Assembly (NCBI GenBank): GCA_018883245.1
Contig: VEQL01000023.1
Span: forward strand, 1-45,290
DNA from: Chthoniobacterales bacterium
Lineage (GTDB): Bacteria > Verrucomicrobiota > Verrucomicrobiia > Chthoniobacterales > JACTMZ01
Reading direction: 5' to 3'
Length of the DNA stretch: 45,290 bases
Part shown: positions 24,320 to 33,200 of the stretch, piece by piece
Layout: every line of letters starts with the position of its first letter
Numbering within the stretch: the stretch's first letter is position 1
Position numbers and translations under genes: made by a program
The notes under the pieces: model-generated
Databases searched by the model: none
What the model was told of the DNA's origin: nothing
What the model saw: only the letters and a program-made list of their open reading frames with translations

Positions 24320-24998
24320 GCACCGGGTGCATGGTGAGCTGGGAGGGATTTTCCACCAGACCGGCCGAGATCGCGTAGCGCGTAAGACCGGCGGTGTCAT
24401 GGATGTGCAGCTTGTTCATCGCGCTCTGCCGGTGTTTCTCCACCGTCTTCATGCTGATGCCGAGCTTGTCGGCCATCTGCTTGTTGGCATTGCCTTCGGC
24501 CACCAGTTGCAGCACCTCGATCTCGCGCTCGGTGAGCGTGTCGGTCTTCCGCCGCATCAATTTGCGTCCACCCTCGGTCTTCTCGTATTGCTCGAGCCGC
24601 TTTTTCACGGCGGGCGAGAAGGCCTTCATTCCTGCGGCCACTTGGCGCACAGCCCCCGCCAGCACGTCGGCTGCCGACTTCTTCGAGACAAAGCCGTCAA
24701 CCCCCGCTTCCAGCGCGTGTTGGATGAAGAGGTCGTCCTCATAGGCGCTGAGCAGGATGATGCGGGTCGAAGCCGAGCGCCTGCGGATGTGCCGTGCCGC
24801 ATCCAGCCCGTTGAGATTGGGCATCGCGATGTCGAGCGTGACGACATCGGGTTTGAGCTTCGCCGCCTTCTCCGCGCCCTCGCGGCCGTCGGAGGCCTGG
24901 CCGACAACTTTCAGGTCTTTCTGCTGCGAGATGATGGTCGACAATGCGTCGCGCATCATTTGGTGGTCGTCGATGATGAGTATGGTCGTCTGTTTCAT
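24273..24998 (-). CDS. NarL/FixJ-type response regulator
   Basis: A 241-residue regulator. In the receiver domain, LIIDDH is the acidic pair, VVTLDIAMPN carries the phospho-acceptor Asp and GFVSKKS the conserved Lys. The LuxR-type HTH follows (LTEREIEVLQLVAEG, then ISMKTVEKHRQSAMNKL). The ATG at 24998 overlaps the kinase stop (ATGA), so the cognate kinase is the preceding gene. The 20-bp palindrome upstream of that kinase is a candidate binding site for this regulator. The target genes are unknown. Confidence 0.93.
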   Translation of the reverse strand: MKQTTILIIDDHQMMRDALSTIISQQKDLKVVGQASDGREGAEKAAKLKPDVVTLDIAMPNLNGLDAARHIRRRSASTRIILLSAYEDDLFIQHALEAGVDGFVSKKSAADVLAGAVRQVAAGMKAFSPAVKKRLEQYEKTEGGRKLMRRKTDTLTEREIEVLQLVAEGNANKQMADKLGISMKTVEKHRQSAMNKLHIHDTAGLTRYAISAGLVENPSQLTMHPVLTGGIAPSKSKTAKS

Positions 24999-25855
24999 TC
25001 GTTTGTCTTGTTCATGGGGAAGAACGCCCTGACGGTCGTTCCCTGGTCGGGTTTGGCCTCGAGCATGAATGATCCGCCGAGCAGTTCGGCCCGCTCGCGC
25101 ATGCCCAGCAGGCCCAGATGGCCGTTGGCCTGCGCTTGCAGGACGCGTTCCGGCGTGAAAGAGCAGCCGTTGTCGCTGATCTCGAGCCGCAGCATCCCGT
25201 CGGATGCTTGCAGATGCACCCGTGCTTTGGACGCACCCGAATGCTCCTCCACGTTCTGCAGAGCCTCCTGCACCAGGCGGAAAAGGTGGGTCAGGTCGCT
25301 CTTGTCGAAATGCGCGACGGAGTCCAAATCCACGCGAACGTCGATGCTGATGGGGGTTCGGCTGCGGAATCCCTCGACGTGCTTTTCCAGCGCCACGGCG
25401 AACCCTGCCGTGTCCAGAAGATGCGGACGCAAGTCGCGCGCGAGCGTGCGCACGTCTTCGAGCGCGGTGTCCAGTTGCTCGCGCAGATCGACCAGTTCCT
25501 GGCGCAGCCAAGCCGGGATTTTCTGGTCCTGGGCCAGCGTGATGCGATTGGTCACGGAGCAGAGGATCTGCGCGATGTTGTCGTGCAACTCGCGACTCAC
25601 CATGCGCTTCTGGTCTTCCTGTTCGCGCAAAGATTGCTGGGCCAGCTTTCGCACCTCATCCAAATGCGCGCTGATCTCCGTATCGAGATCATGCGGATGC
25701 CGGCGATCCAAAGCGTAGGGATATTGCGGAGCAGGAATCTCCGAGCCGGCAGCTTCGCCCTTGCCGGTATCCGCGGAAGAGCCGTTCCCATTGGTCGATT
25801 TTTCTGGCTTGCCGGAGGGTCTCCGCAAGCCGGGGGAGCGGCGTTTCTTATTCAT
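24995..25855 (-). CDS. HisKA_3-type sensor histidine kinase without a sensor domain
   Basis: A 286-residue soluble kinase. A basic, low-complexity N-terminus (about 1-75) is followed by a HisKA_3 region with SRELHDNIAQIL holding the phospho-acceptor His. The ATPase domain contains VQEALQNVEEHSGA, DNGCSF and HLGLLGMRERAELL. No membrane segment or input domain is seen, so signal input may come through a partner. The ATG at 25855 was chosen because the N-terminal residues upstream of it would run into the insertion sequence. The IS lies about 130 bases upstream. Confidence 0.92.
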   Translation of the reverse strand: MNKKRRSPGLRRPSGKPEKSTNGNGSSADTGKGEAAGSEIPAPQYPYALDRRHPHDLDTEISAHLDEVRKLAQQSLREQEDQKRMVSRELHDNIAQILCSVTNRITLAQDQKIPAWLRQELVDLREQLDTALEDVRTLARDLRPHLLDTAGFAVALEKHVEGFRSRTPISIDVRVDLDSVAHFDKSDLTHLFRLVQEALQNVEEHSGASKARVHLQASDGMLRLEISDNGCSFTPERVLQAQANGHLGLLGMRERAELLGGSFMLEAKPDQGTTVRAFFPMNKTNE

Positions 25856-25893
25856 CGTCAACAACCCGATGCGATCGGTGGCTGAGAGCGAGT

Positions 25894-25913
25894 TCAGGAT
25901 ATTAATATCCTGA
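25894..25913. promoter_or_regulatory. 20-bp perfect palindrome upstream of the kinase gene
   Basis: TCAGGATATT is followed directly by its exact reverse complement, 38 bases before the kinase ATG. The length and symmetry fit an operator for a dimeric regulator, possibly the coupled NarL-type protein. Binding is inference. Confidence 0.6.
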
Positions 25914-25982
25914 TATCGCGAAGGTCGAGCAAGCCTTATTCTCTCTTTGGTGCCTTTCACAGGATCGGGAAGCATAGTGCTA

Positions 25983-25997
25983 GGGCCTGTTAACACT
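25983..25997. repeat. Left terminal inverted repeat of the IS element
   Basis: GGGCCTGTTAACACT, an exact reverse complement of the right end at 26801-26815. It lies 7 bases from the transposase stop. Confidence 0.85.
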
Positions 25998-26004
25998 ACC
26001 TCGT

Positions 26005-26762
26005 TCATCGCAGGGCTTCGACGATGAGCGCCAAAACGATGAAGCCGGCAAAGACGACATCAAGTTTGTCGAAGCGACAGAAGACGCGTCGGTAACCTTT
26101 GAGTCGCCGAAAGAGGCGTTCGATCTCGTTTCGCCGCCGATAAGCTGCGCGATCGTATGGCCAAGGCTTCAAGCGCTTGGGGTTGGGTGGAACCACCGGT
26201 TCGTAGCCCAACTCTCTGGCTAGTTCGCGTGTTTCATCGCCTTCGTAGGCGCAATCCATGAGGAGTTGGCAGCCCGGAGGGGCTGGGCCACCTGCTCGCA
26301 GCAGCTCGCGCCCGTGCGGCGCGTCTCCGGCTTGGCCCGGGGAAAGCTTGAGCATCAAGGCGCACCGAGCATTCGCGGCAACCAGATGAATCTTGGTGGT
26401 GCAGCCTCCACGGGAGCGTCCGATCGATTGCCGACCGTTTTTTTTAGCGCCCCGGTGCCGTCGGGGTGAACTTTGATCGTCGTGCTATCCAGGCTCACGC
26501 ATTCGATGCGGATGGCCAGGATTTGCTCGGCCTGCAACCGGGAAAAGACCCGGTCCAAGACCCCCGCTTTGCTCCAGCGGTTCATGCGGGTGTAGATCGT
26601 GTGCCAGTTGCCGAAGTGCTTGGGTAGTCCGCGCCACTTGCAGCCATGCTCTACCACATAGAGCAGGGCGTTGATCAGTTGCAGGTTGGTCAGGCTCACG
26701 TTGCCGCGCTGACGCGGCAAGCAATCGGCGATGCGATCGAACTGCTGCTGGGAGAGTTCCAT
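26005..26762 (-). CDS. IS5-family transposase (needs -1 frameshift)
   Basis: A DDE transposase of about 252 residues made by a -1 shift. The first frame starts at ATG 26762 (MELSQQQFDRIADCLP) and includes the DUF4096-like region and the first Asp (SLDSTTIKVH). It would stop at 26355. After the shift the frame continues NGRQSIGRSRGG, then the second Asp (LLMDCAYEGDETR) and the Glu (RRNEIERLFRRLK). GRSRGGCTTKIHLVA is typical of the IS427 group. The total length is consistent with exactly one -1 shift. Confidence 0.88.
26438..26445 (-). other. A8 slippery site for transposase frameshifting
   Basis: Eight consecutive A on the minus strand (T on plus) at the point where the two transposase frames must join. 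IS427-type elements are known to use such A-runs for programmed -1 frameshifting. Confidence 0.75.
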
Positions 26763-26800
26763 GCCCAACGAGCATACCGCATAGTAGCCGTAGGTCAATT

Positions 26801-26815
26801 AGTGTTAACAGGCCC
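26801..26815. repeat. Right terminal inverted repeat of the IS element
   Basis: AGTGTTAACAGGCCC, an exact reverse complement of the left end. TAG follows directly outside. Confidence 0.85.
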
Positions 26816-26869
26816 TAGATGACCAAAAGCGGTGCCGCTCAATGCCGGTGGGGGCTCATGACGCAAAAA

Positions 26870-27592
26870 TCACTTTTGCCAGACGGTGTAGCCTTTAGCG
26901 CGGAGTTCGGCGGCAAGTTGTGCTTCCTTGCACTCGGCTTCGGCGCGGACCATGAGCGGAATATCGCGATAGAGCGCCGGGACAAGTCGGACTCCGTAGC
27001 GCCGAACGATCGAGGAGCTTTGCTTTCCGCCAGCTTTGTGGATTTCGAATCTTTGCTCCGGAGTTCTGGCCGTGGATCCGACGTAAACACACTTCATCTT
27101 CGGATTGGCGTTGGGATTGGCTTCCTGGACTCTCCTGACGCTCCGCGCCTCGTCAGCCAGCTCGATTACGTAGAGGCAGCAGCACCTCGCCCTGTCGGCC
27201 GAGGTGAGGAGTCGTTCAGACCAGAATCCCACGTGCTGACGCTCCCCGGTGCTGCAGCTCACGACATCAAGTTTTCCACCTTCGATCCAGTAAATGGCAT
27301 TCTGCGCGAACTCACGACCGAGATTGAGCGCATCCTGCAACCCGCACCCCCAAACGGCAAAGCCGGGTTCGCGGTGCTTGCCGTCCGCCGACACACCGGT
27401 AACCCCGTGGCGTTTCAGGCCAAGCCGGCTGATGGTTTTCCTTAACCGAGTCGTTGCCAATTTATCAGCTTCCTCATTGGTGCCCTGCCCAAGCGGGTTG
27501 CAAGCAGTCGCGATCGCGAAGGCGTCGGGCCAGAGTGATGGCGCCGGTTCCTTGGGGACAAACCGCGTGTTGATATATTCCGGAAGGATCAT
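26870..27592 (-). CDS. DUF3293 - GIY-YIG-like nuclease fusion protein
   Basis: About 240 residues. The N-terminal part (about 15-115) resembles DUF3293, with FAIATACNPLG near its start and a C-terminal WIEGGKLDVV segment. The C-terminal part looks like a GIY-YIG nuclease: CLYVIEL for the first strand, CVYVGSTARTPEQRF for YxG plus the catalytic Arg, then a His and the YGVRL strand. The gene follows drmC, 39 bases beyond its stop and on the same strand, and may be a distal member of the defence operon. The ATG at 27592 was chosen; an upstream TTG at 27613 would add seven residues. The IS lies 55 bases downstream. Confidence 0.7.
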   Translation of the reverse strand: MILPEYINTRFVPKEPAPSLWPDAFAIATACNPLGQGTNEEADKLATTRLRKTISRLGLKRHGVTGVSADGKHREPGFAVWGCGLQDALNLGREFAQNAIYWIEGGKLDVVSCSTGERQHVGFWSERLLTSADRARCCCLYVIELADEARSVRRVQEANPNANPKMKCVYVGSTARTPEQRFEIHKAGGKQSSSIVRRYGVRLVPALYRDIPLMVRAEAECKEAQLAAELRAKGYTVWQK

Positions 27593-27631
27593 GATGCGGA
27601 ACTGGTCCGACAAGCCACTGAGAACTGCTGA

Positions 27632-28444
27632 TCAGCTAATTACCAGCACTTCACGCCGAGCGATAAGACCTTCGAAGTAAGTGCGCAGGCGTTTCACTTG
27701 GTGGCGATCCCGAAAGAGCACACCCGCCTCAATATTCCGCCGCTGAGCGGCAGCAGTGAAATTGGCTGACGTCACCAGTGCTGCGGCCTCGTCGATGATG
27801 ATGACTTTGGCATGCATGACTCCCCGTGTTTCCGGCTTCTCGGAGAATCCCCGCGGGTCGTGGTAGAGTTCGGGCACCCTCTCTCCGACCCAGCACATTT
27901 CGATAAACCTTTGGCGGAAGCGGTTGGCCGCGAGTGCCATTGGTTCGGTTTCGTCATGGCGTCCGTGGGTAACATCCACAATCAGACGAACTCGCAAAGT
28001 TAGATCGCTATCGTGTCGCTGAGCAAGCTCCGCGAAAAACTCCTCATCGAGGAAAATCACGTAACTACACACGATGACGTCACTCCGTGCTTCGCGGAAC
28101 AGGCTCCGGGCAACGGTTGCCGTATCGACAACGTGCACCCCGGGAACATCGGGTCCGCTTAGCACGAGATCCGTGCTGTCACGCTGCAATGCTTTGCTCT
28201 TTAGAACCCGGGCAAAAGCTTCACACATGTCGGCCAACACCCCCGTCGGACATCCGGCTGAGAAAGCGGCGGCCAGTGGCGGATAAATACGAGAGACTTC
28301 GGCTCCGACGACATTTTCAACCAGTCCGCGGGTGACCGATTGGCGTAATGGGCCTTCACGCAGGGCCACGGCTAGCGTGTCCAACACGCGGGGCGTGGAT
28401 GTGAGCAGGACTTCTAGGCTGGAGTCGTGCGACTCGGTGCTCAC
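27632..28444 (-). CDS. drmC: DISARM PLD-family nuclease DrmC
   Basis: A 270-residue phospholipase-D-like protein. The C-terminal HKD motif is intact: H211-x-K213-x4-D218 in MHAKVIIIDE, followed by LVTSANFT. The N-terminal half has a less conserved, probably second half-site (SDVIVCSYVIF). In class 1 DISARM, DrmC is the third core gene after drmA and drmB, and that is its position here. The start overlaps the drmB stop (ATGA at 28441-28444). DrmC was reported to be dispensable for protection in one DISARM system, so its exact role is open. Confidence 0.88.
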   Translation of the reverse strand: MSTESHDSSLEVLLTSTPRVLDTLAVALREGPLRQSVTRGLVENVVGAEVSRIYPPLAAAFSAGCPTGVLADMCEAFARVLKSKALQRDSTDLVLSGPDVPGVHVVDTATVARSLFREARSDVIVCSYVIFLDEEFFAELAQRHDSDLTLRVRLIVDVTHGRHDETEPMALAANRFRQRFIEMCWVGERVPELYHDPRGFSEKPETRGVMHAKVIIIDEAAALVTSANFTAAAQRRNIEAGVLFRDRHQVKRLRTYFEGLIARREVLVIS

Positions 28445-30261
28445 GGTTTGAAGAAAGCCGCGTTACCGCGATCGATCGTCGGCACGACCAAAGAACGATC
28501 GAGAAACTGGTTAAACCTCTCGCAGGAAGTCTCGGAGATAAATACGCACCCGTGGCAAGCGCTGCCGGAGAGCGAGCCGGCATCCTCATCTGCGTGAATC
28601 GAGCTGGAGCAAACCGGATCGTTGGAGCAAAGCGCCCCGAGTTCGAAGGCGCGAAGGGTATGCTTCCTGATGCTGCGTGACGCCTGCACCAGACTGCCAA
28701 GTGTTCCTTCCGCCCCGCTGGATGAGGTGTAGATCAGGATACCGTAGGAGTTGGCCATCTCCGCGAGGCCAAGCATTGGCGCGTAGATTCGCTCCCTGAG
28801 CGAGGAAAGAGGATAGCCGCATTCCAGGGATATAGCGCTGATGAGGAGGTGCGAAAAGGTGTGCAACATGATGTAAGCCGCTCCCGGGAACACCTGCTTG
28901 CTGTTGGGATGATTTGAGCGCCACAGCTGGAAAGACCGCTCCAACTCTTCGGCCCTTTGGATAACGGGGTCCGTGATCGCCCAAGCTGCGACCGCGTCTG
29001 CGCTGATCTTAAGAAACACGCCCTCACCGCGGTTTTCGACCGCTGGAATCCAATTGTTGTGCTTCGAGATCGCCGCCCTCTGCACATTAAGTTCCAACTC
29101 GCCCAGCAAATCGCTGGTAACCGGCTCAAATCTCGTGAAACCAATCAGAGCCGCCACCTCGCGCATCTTCTGCACCAGCACGACCTTCTCCAGTGCGGCG
29201 AGTCGTGGATCGTCCCACTTTGAGCGACTTAGTTCTCTGGCGAAGAAATCCCCCTCAGCCTTGTCACCAGCTGCTTCGCTGGACGATCCGCACAGGCGAT
29301 CGAACTCCAGTTCCTTGACTGGCTTTGCCACCGCGGAGACCGACTTGCCTTCGCGAATTGTCTGAATGACGGCGTAGACATCGCCATCGGACAGCTCGCC
29401 GAGCGCATTAGCCACGTCGGGCACGATGTCACGAGCCGTCCGCAGTTTTTCCAAGGAATCGATCTTACAAAAGTGGCTTTCCCACAAAGGCAGCACTTTC
29501 TCTTCGGCCTTGCTCATTGTGTCGGGGATCGAGATCACCGACATGACTTGAGCGAAATATGCGTTGCTCGCTGTGCGGATGAGCAGGCGGTTGTCCTCTC
29601 CGCAATTTTCGGAATCGAAATCAGCTAGCCATGGACGACTTCCATTGCATTTGCCCAAAGCGCCTTGATGCGTCGCCTCACGCACGCAGCGGTTCGCACC
29701 GCACTGGCAGACGATCCAGATGTCCGACAAATCTCCGGTTGTCCCACGCTCCTCCATCCACATGGGGAGAAAACACATGTCTTCCCCACGGTGGACGAAC
29801 GCTCGCCACTGGATGTCACCGACATGGCCCTTGCGACAGGCTCGCACGAAGCGCACAGGCACCACGGACCGGGCTTGGTCATCAACGAGGAATCTGGAAC
29901 GGTCGTTGAGTTCGTCTTTGTAGACCAACCTCCGTCTCTTGTGCTTGTTGGGGGAAAGCTCGACGTATTGCACGATAAACCAGTGAGGAAACACGTATCC
30001 TCCCACACCGGAGGGACGCTGGCCCTGCACAAAGACATTCTCCGGCGAAGGGGGCGGGCATTTCATCGGGAGAGACTTCCGCCCGAAAATTTTGCCGATC
30101 TTGGCCGAAAGCCTCGGCTCGATTACGTCGCAGACTTTGGAGTTGTCGTAAGACCACCGCTCCAAGCCCGCAACGATGATCGAGCTGGCCGGAAGGTCCA
30201 CCATCGAGCCGGGCCCGAAGGTGTGAATGAGTTGATTGGCGCGTAATTGCTGGCGGCTCAT
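28441..30261 (-). CDS. drmB: DISARM DrmB (DUF1998 protein)
   Basis: A 606-residue DrmB. The N-terminus RANQLIHTFGPGSMVDLP is characteristic, and the DUF1998 region carries MLHTFSHLLISAIS. A C-terminal Cys group (CSNDPVC, CHGC and a later Cys) probably binds zinc. DrmB forms a complex with the helicase DrmA that recognises and acts on incoming phage DNA. The gene overlaps both neighbours by 4 bases (ATGA), so translation with drmA and drmC is coupled. Confidence 0.93.
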   Translation of the reverse strand: MSRQQLRANQLIHTFGPGSMVDLPASSIIVAGLERWSYDNSKVCDVIEPRLSAKIGKIFGRKSLPMKCPPPSPENVFVQGQRPSGVGGYVFPHWFIVQYVELSPNKHKRRRLVYKDELNDRSRFLVDDQARSVVPVRFVRACRKGHVGDIQWRAFVHRGEDMCFLPMWMEERGTTGDLSDIWIVCQCGANRCVREATHQGALGKCNGSRPWLADFDSENCGEDNRLLIRTASNAYFAQVMSVISIPDTMSKAEEKVLPLWESHFCKIDSLEKLRTARDIVPDVANALGELSDGDVYAVIQTIREGKSVSAVAKPVKELEFDRLCGSSSEAAGDKAEGDFFARELSRSKWDDPRLAALEKVVLVQKMREVAALIGFTRFEPVTSDLLGELELNVQRAAISKHNNWIPAVENRGEGVFLKISADAVAAWAITDPVIQRAEELERSFQLWRSNHPNSKQVFPGAAYIMLHTFSHLLISAISLECGYPLSSLRERIYAPMLGLAEMANSYGILIYTSSSGAEGTLGSLVQASRSIRKHTLRAFELGALCSNDPVCSSSIHADEDAGSLSGSACHGCVFISETSCERFNQFLDRSLVVPTIDRGNAAFFKP

Positions 30262-33200
30262 GGCGTTGGTTGCGTTCCGATCGGTGACTTCTCCGGCATG
30301 ATGTCCACCGGCGTTTCAACCTCGCGCATCGAACGGTTGGCGCGGAAGCGAAGATAAATTTCTTCCTTCGAGGTTAGCTCGTGATCGAGGAAGTCGCGAA
30401 GTAGCACCGAGGAACTTACCCGGTCCTCATACTTTTGGTAATTCAGGTCGACGCCTTGGGCGGCTTGCTCTCTTGCGATTTGGCACCAATCCGCCAACAG
30501 GGCTTGGGCCTGATCGTCAACGCGGTCAGCAATCTCTTGAAGCTCGGCAGACGAGAGACTCGCGTCGTGGGCTGCGGCTCGAGCAGCAAAGACACGCACG
30601 ATTTCCTGTAAATCGGCATAGTATTGCTCGACTGCTCCAGCTCCAAGGTAGGGCTCTAAACGCATAATGCTATGACGGCAAAGCCCGACCAGTGCACCCG
30701 CCAAAGCGCGATCGAGTGCTCCAGGCGAGAACGGCGTGACGCTGGTTGATTCGACACTGCGGTAAAAAGTTCCGTGGTAGTGGGAAAAGCGCTCATAATG
30801 CGAACGGTCCCGGGGCTTGTGCGGGTTAAGCAGCGTGGCAACCAGTCCAGGCTTGTCGCGCAAGCGCCCGACACGGCTGGTGGCCTGAATGTATTCCGAA
30901 GTGGTCTTTGGTTGACCGAAGACGACCATCAAGCCGAGGCGACCAATATCAAGACCCACGGAGATCATGTTGGTTGCCAGAGCCATGTCCGTATGGCTTG
31001 GGTTATCGAAAGCCAGCGCCAGTTCGCGCCGCGCCCTGGCAATCTCGTCCGTTTCGACGCGAGAGGTCAGTTCAAGCGGCGTGCGTTTGATAGTCCGCGA
31101 GCAGAAGAGTTTGTCTTCGGGTTCGCGCCGCCGTCTCTTCCAATAGATCTGCAACCGCGAAGTGATTTCGTCCTCGGCAATACGGCGACTGCCACCCAAT
31201 TCACGCAAGCTGTTGAAGTAAGACAGCAGCGACATGTAGGGGTCCGCGGGATTATCGGCAGACTTTCCGCCCGCGGCGCGATAGAGAACCTCGCACCCAG
31301 AGAGGAGAGCCAGACAGGTTTTGAGGTAAGCCACCTTCATGCTGCGGCCTTGTGCTGCGATACCAAGATAGAGACGACCGGGATCCTTCTCGGTGACCGG
31401 CACCGTGCGGGCGAAGAACGAATCGTTGCGATCCGGTCCCTGCGGGGGAAAGATCGAGGTGCTTTCGCGGCCGAACAGGGCACGTATCTGCCGCGCCGCC
31501 TGACGAACCGTCGCCGTGGAAGCCACGATCTTGGGCACCTGTGTCTTGCCTTCTCCCAGATCCCGCTGGCAAAGCTGCTCGATGACCGTCTCGTAGATCC
31601 CGGCCACGGTGCCGAGTGGTCCGGAAATTAGGTGCAACTCGTCCTGGATGATGAGGTCCGGGGGCAACAAGGAACGATTCGGCAGGGGCTTACCTTGGTT
31701 GGGGTCGCATGGTCCGAAGAATCCCTTCTTGTCGTCGTAGCGCTCGACCTTGCCAAACAATGCACCGGAGCGCCCTGTCCACGGGAGCGCGGCAAATTTG
31801 TCCACCGTCGCGATCAGAAAGCACGGCAACCGGCGATAGATCGGCTCATCTACGCCGACAATTGGCAAGCGAGCGCCACGGGCCGCGGAAAACTCACACC
31901 GCATATTGTGGCAGGCGACCAAAAGATTATCTGGATTCCGTGACCCCGGAGGATCGAGCTGAAAGGAATCGGGCACAAACGGTGTTCCGCACCATGGGCA
32001 CTCCTCCAGCGGGATCGGCGAAGAGTATTTCGCGGCGTTGTTGTGAAATTGCGTCAGCTTGGAATACGCCGAATTAGCCGCCCCCGGTGAAGTGTCATTG
32101 GCTCTCCCCATGCGATTGGGTGTGGCCGCCGACCCGACCCAAAGCCCGATTTCGAAGGGCCAAGTCCCCAGTTGCTTGTTCTTCTCGCGCTCCATTTCCA
32201 GCGCGCACATGAGGGCTGCGGCGCGGCCGAGCTGGTCGAGGGTCAGCAGGCGCAGTGTGTAGCGCATGATGATCGACACGCCGGCCGAAGCGATGCCCGG
32301 ATTTTTCAGACGCCGGAGGACGAGGGTGAAGGCTGCGAGTCCAAGGTAGGCCTCGGTCTTGCCGCCGCCGGTCGGGAAAAAGAGAAGGTCGACCGTCCTC
32401 CGATCCCAGTTCGCCGGATCGTCCATGCCGCGGAGATTCATGAGCAGAAAGGCCAACTGAAAGACGCGCCACTTTGGTCGGTCCACGTCCTTCGGATCCT
32501 TACTTTGTTGCACCGCAAAGCGCTGCCGCGCTGCCCGAGCCATGGCCCGGTTGGCGATGCGGAATGCTTGAAGACAAGACGGATTGTTTGGGTCCTTGAG
32601 CGTCTCGATACCGGCCTCGATCCGCTCGGATGCCGTGTTGGCAAGCTGAAGCAAATCGTTGGCCGTCTCCCGCTGGGAATCCGTGAGCGATTCGTGCGCG
32701 AGGCTGTTCCTCTGCTGCTCAATCCAGCCTCGGTAGCTTGCCACCAAGCCACCGAGCTTGACCTGCACTTCATCCGGAGTGGCCATCTCAGCCAGAGCTT
32801 CCATACCAAGTTCCACGTCACCTATCGTTTCCGATCCGGCGTGATCCATGCGCGGAACCTGTTCCATCGGGATAAAAGTCGTGCGCGCTAAGCGACAGAC
32901 ACCATCCAGGCCGAGTTCAGTTTCGACCGAGACGCCGTGCCCAACCGCATATTCCAGCGCATCGCGATAGTGGAGGTCAGCGATACGGTCGTCCGCGTCA
33001 GCCTCCAGTCCGCGGGCTGCACCGCGCAGATCGGGCCGACCGAAGAAACCCTTGGCCGTCTTGAGTTCGAGTTCAGCTTGGAAAACGGTTTCCTTGTAGG
33101 TCACGCGGCCTGACGTAGGGCGATCATTCACCAGAAACACCGAAACGGTGCGGGTGCCGTCGGGAATACCGTTTGCGGCCAGTCCGTGGAGCGCTTGCCA

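Larger units (their letters stand above)
25983..26815 (-). mobile_element. Intact IS5-family (IS427-like) insertion sequence
   Basis: An 833-bp element with perfect 15-base terminal repeats (GGGCCTGTTAACACT at the left, its reverse complement at the right). It encodes one transposase in two frames with all three DDE residues. The flanks read CTA on the left and TAG on the right, which fits either a 2-bp TA duplication or a 4-bp CTAG duplication with ends moved one base inward. It separates the two-component genes from the defence island. No internal damage is seen, so it may be active. Confidence 0.88.

Noticed and set aside
24030-25718. A 562-codon plus-strand frame opposite the kinase and regulator
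   Set aside because: The minus strand encodes a complete NarL-type two-component pair. The plus frame is a shadow.
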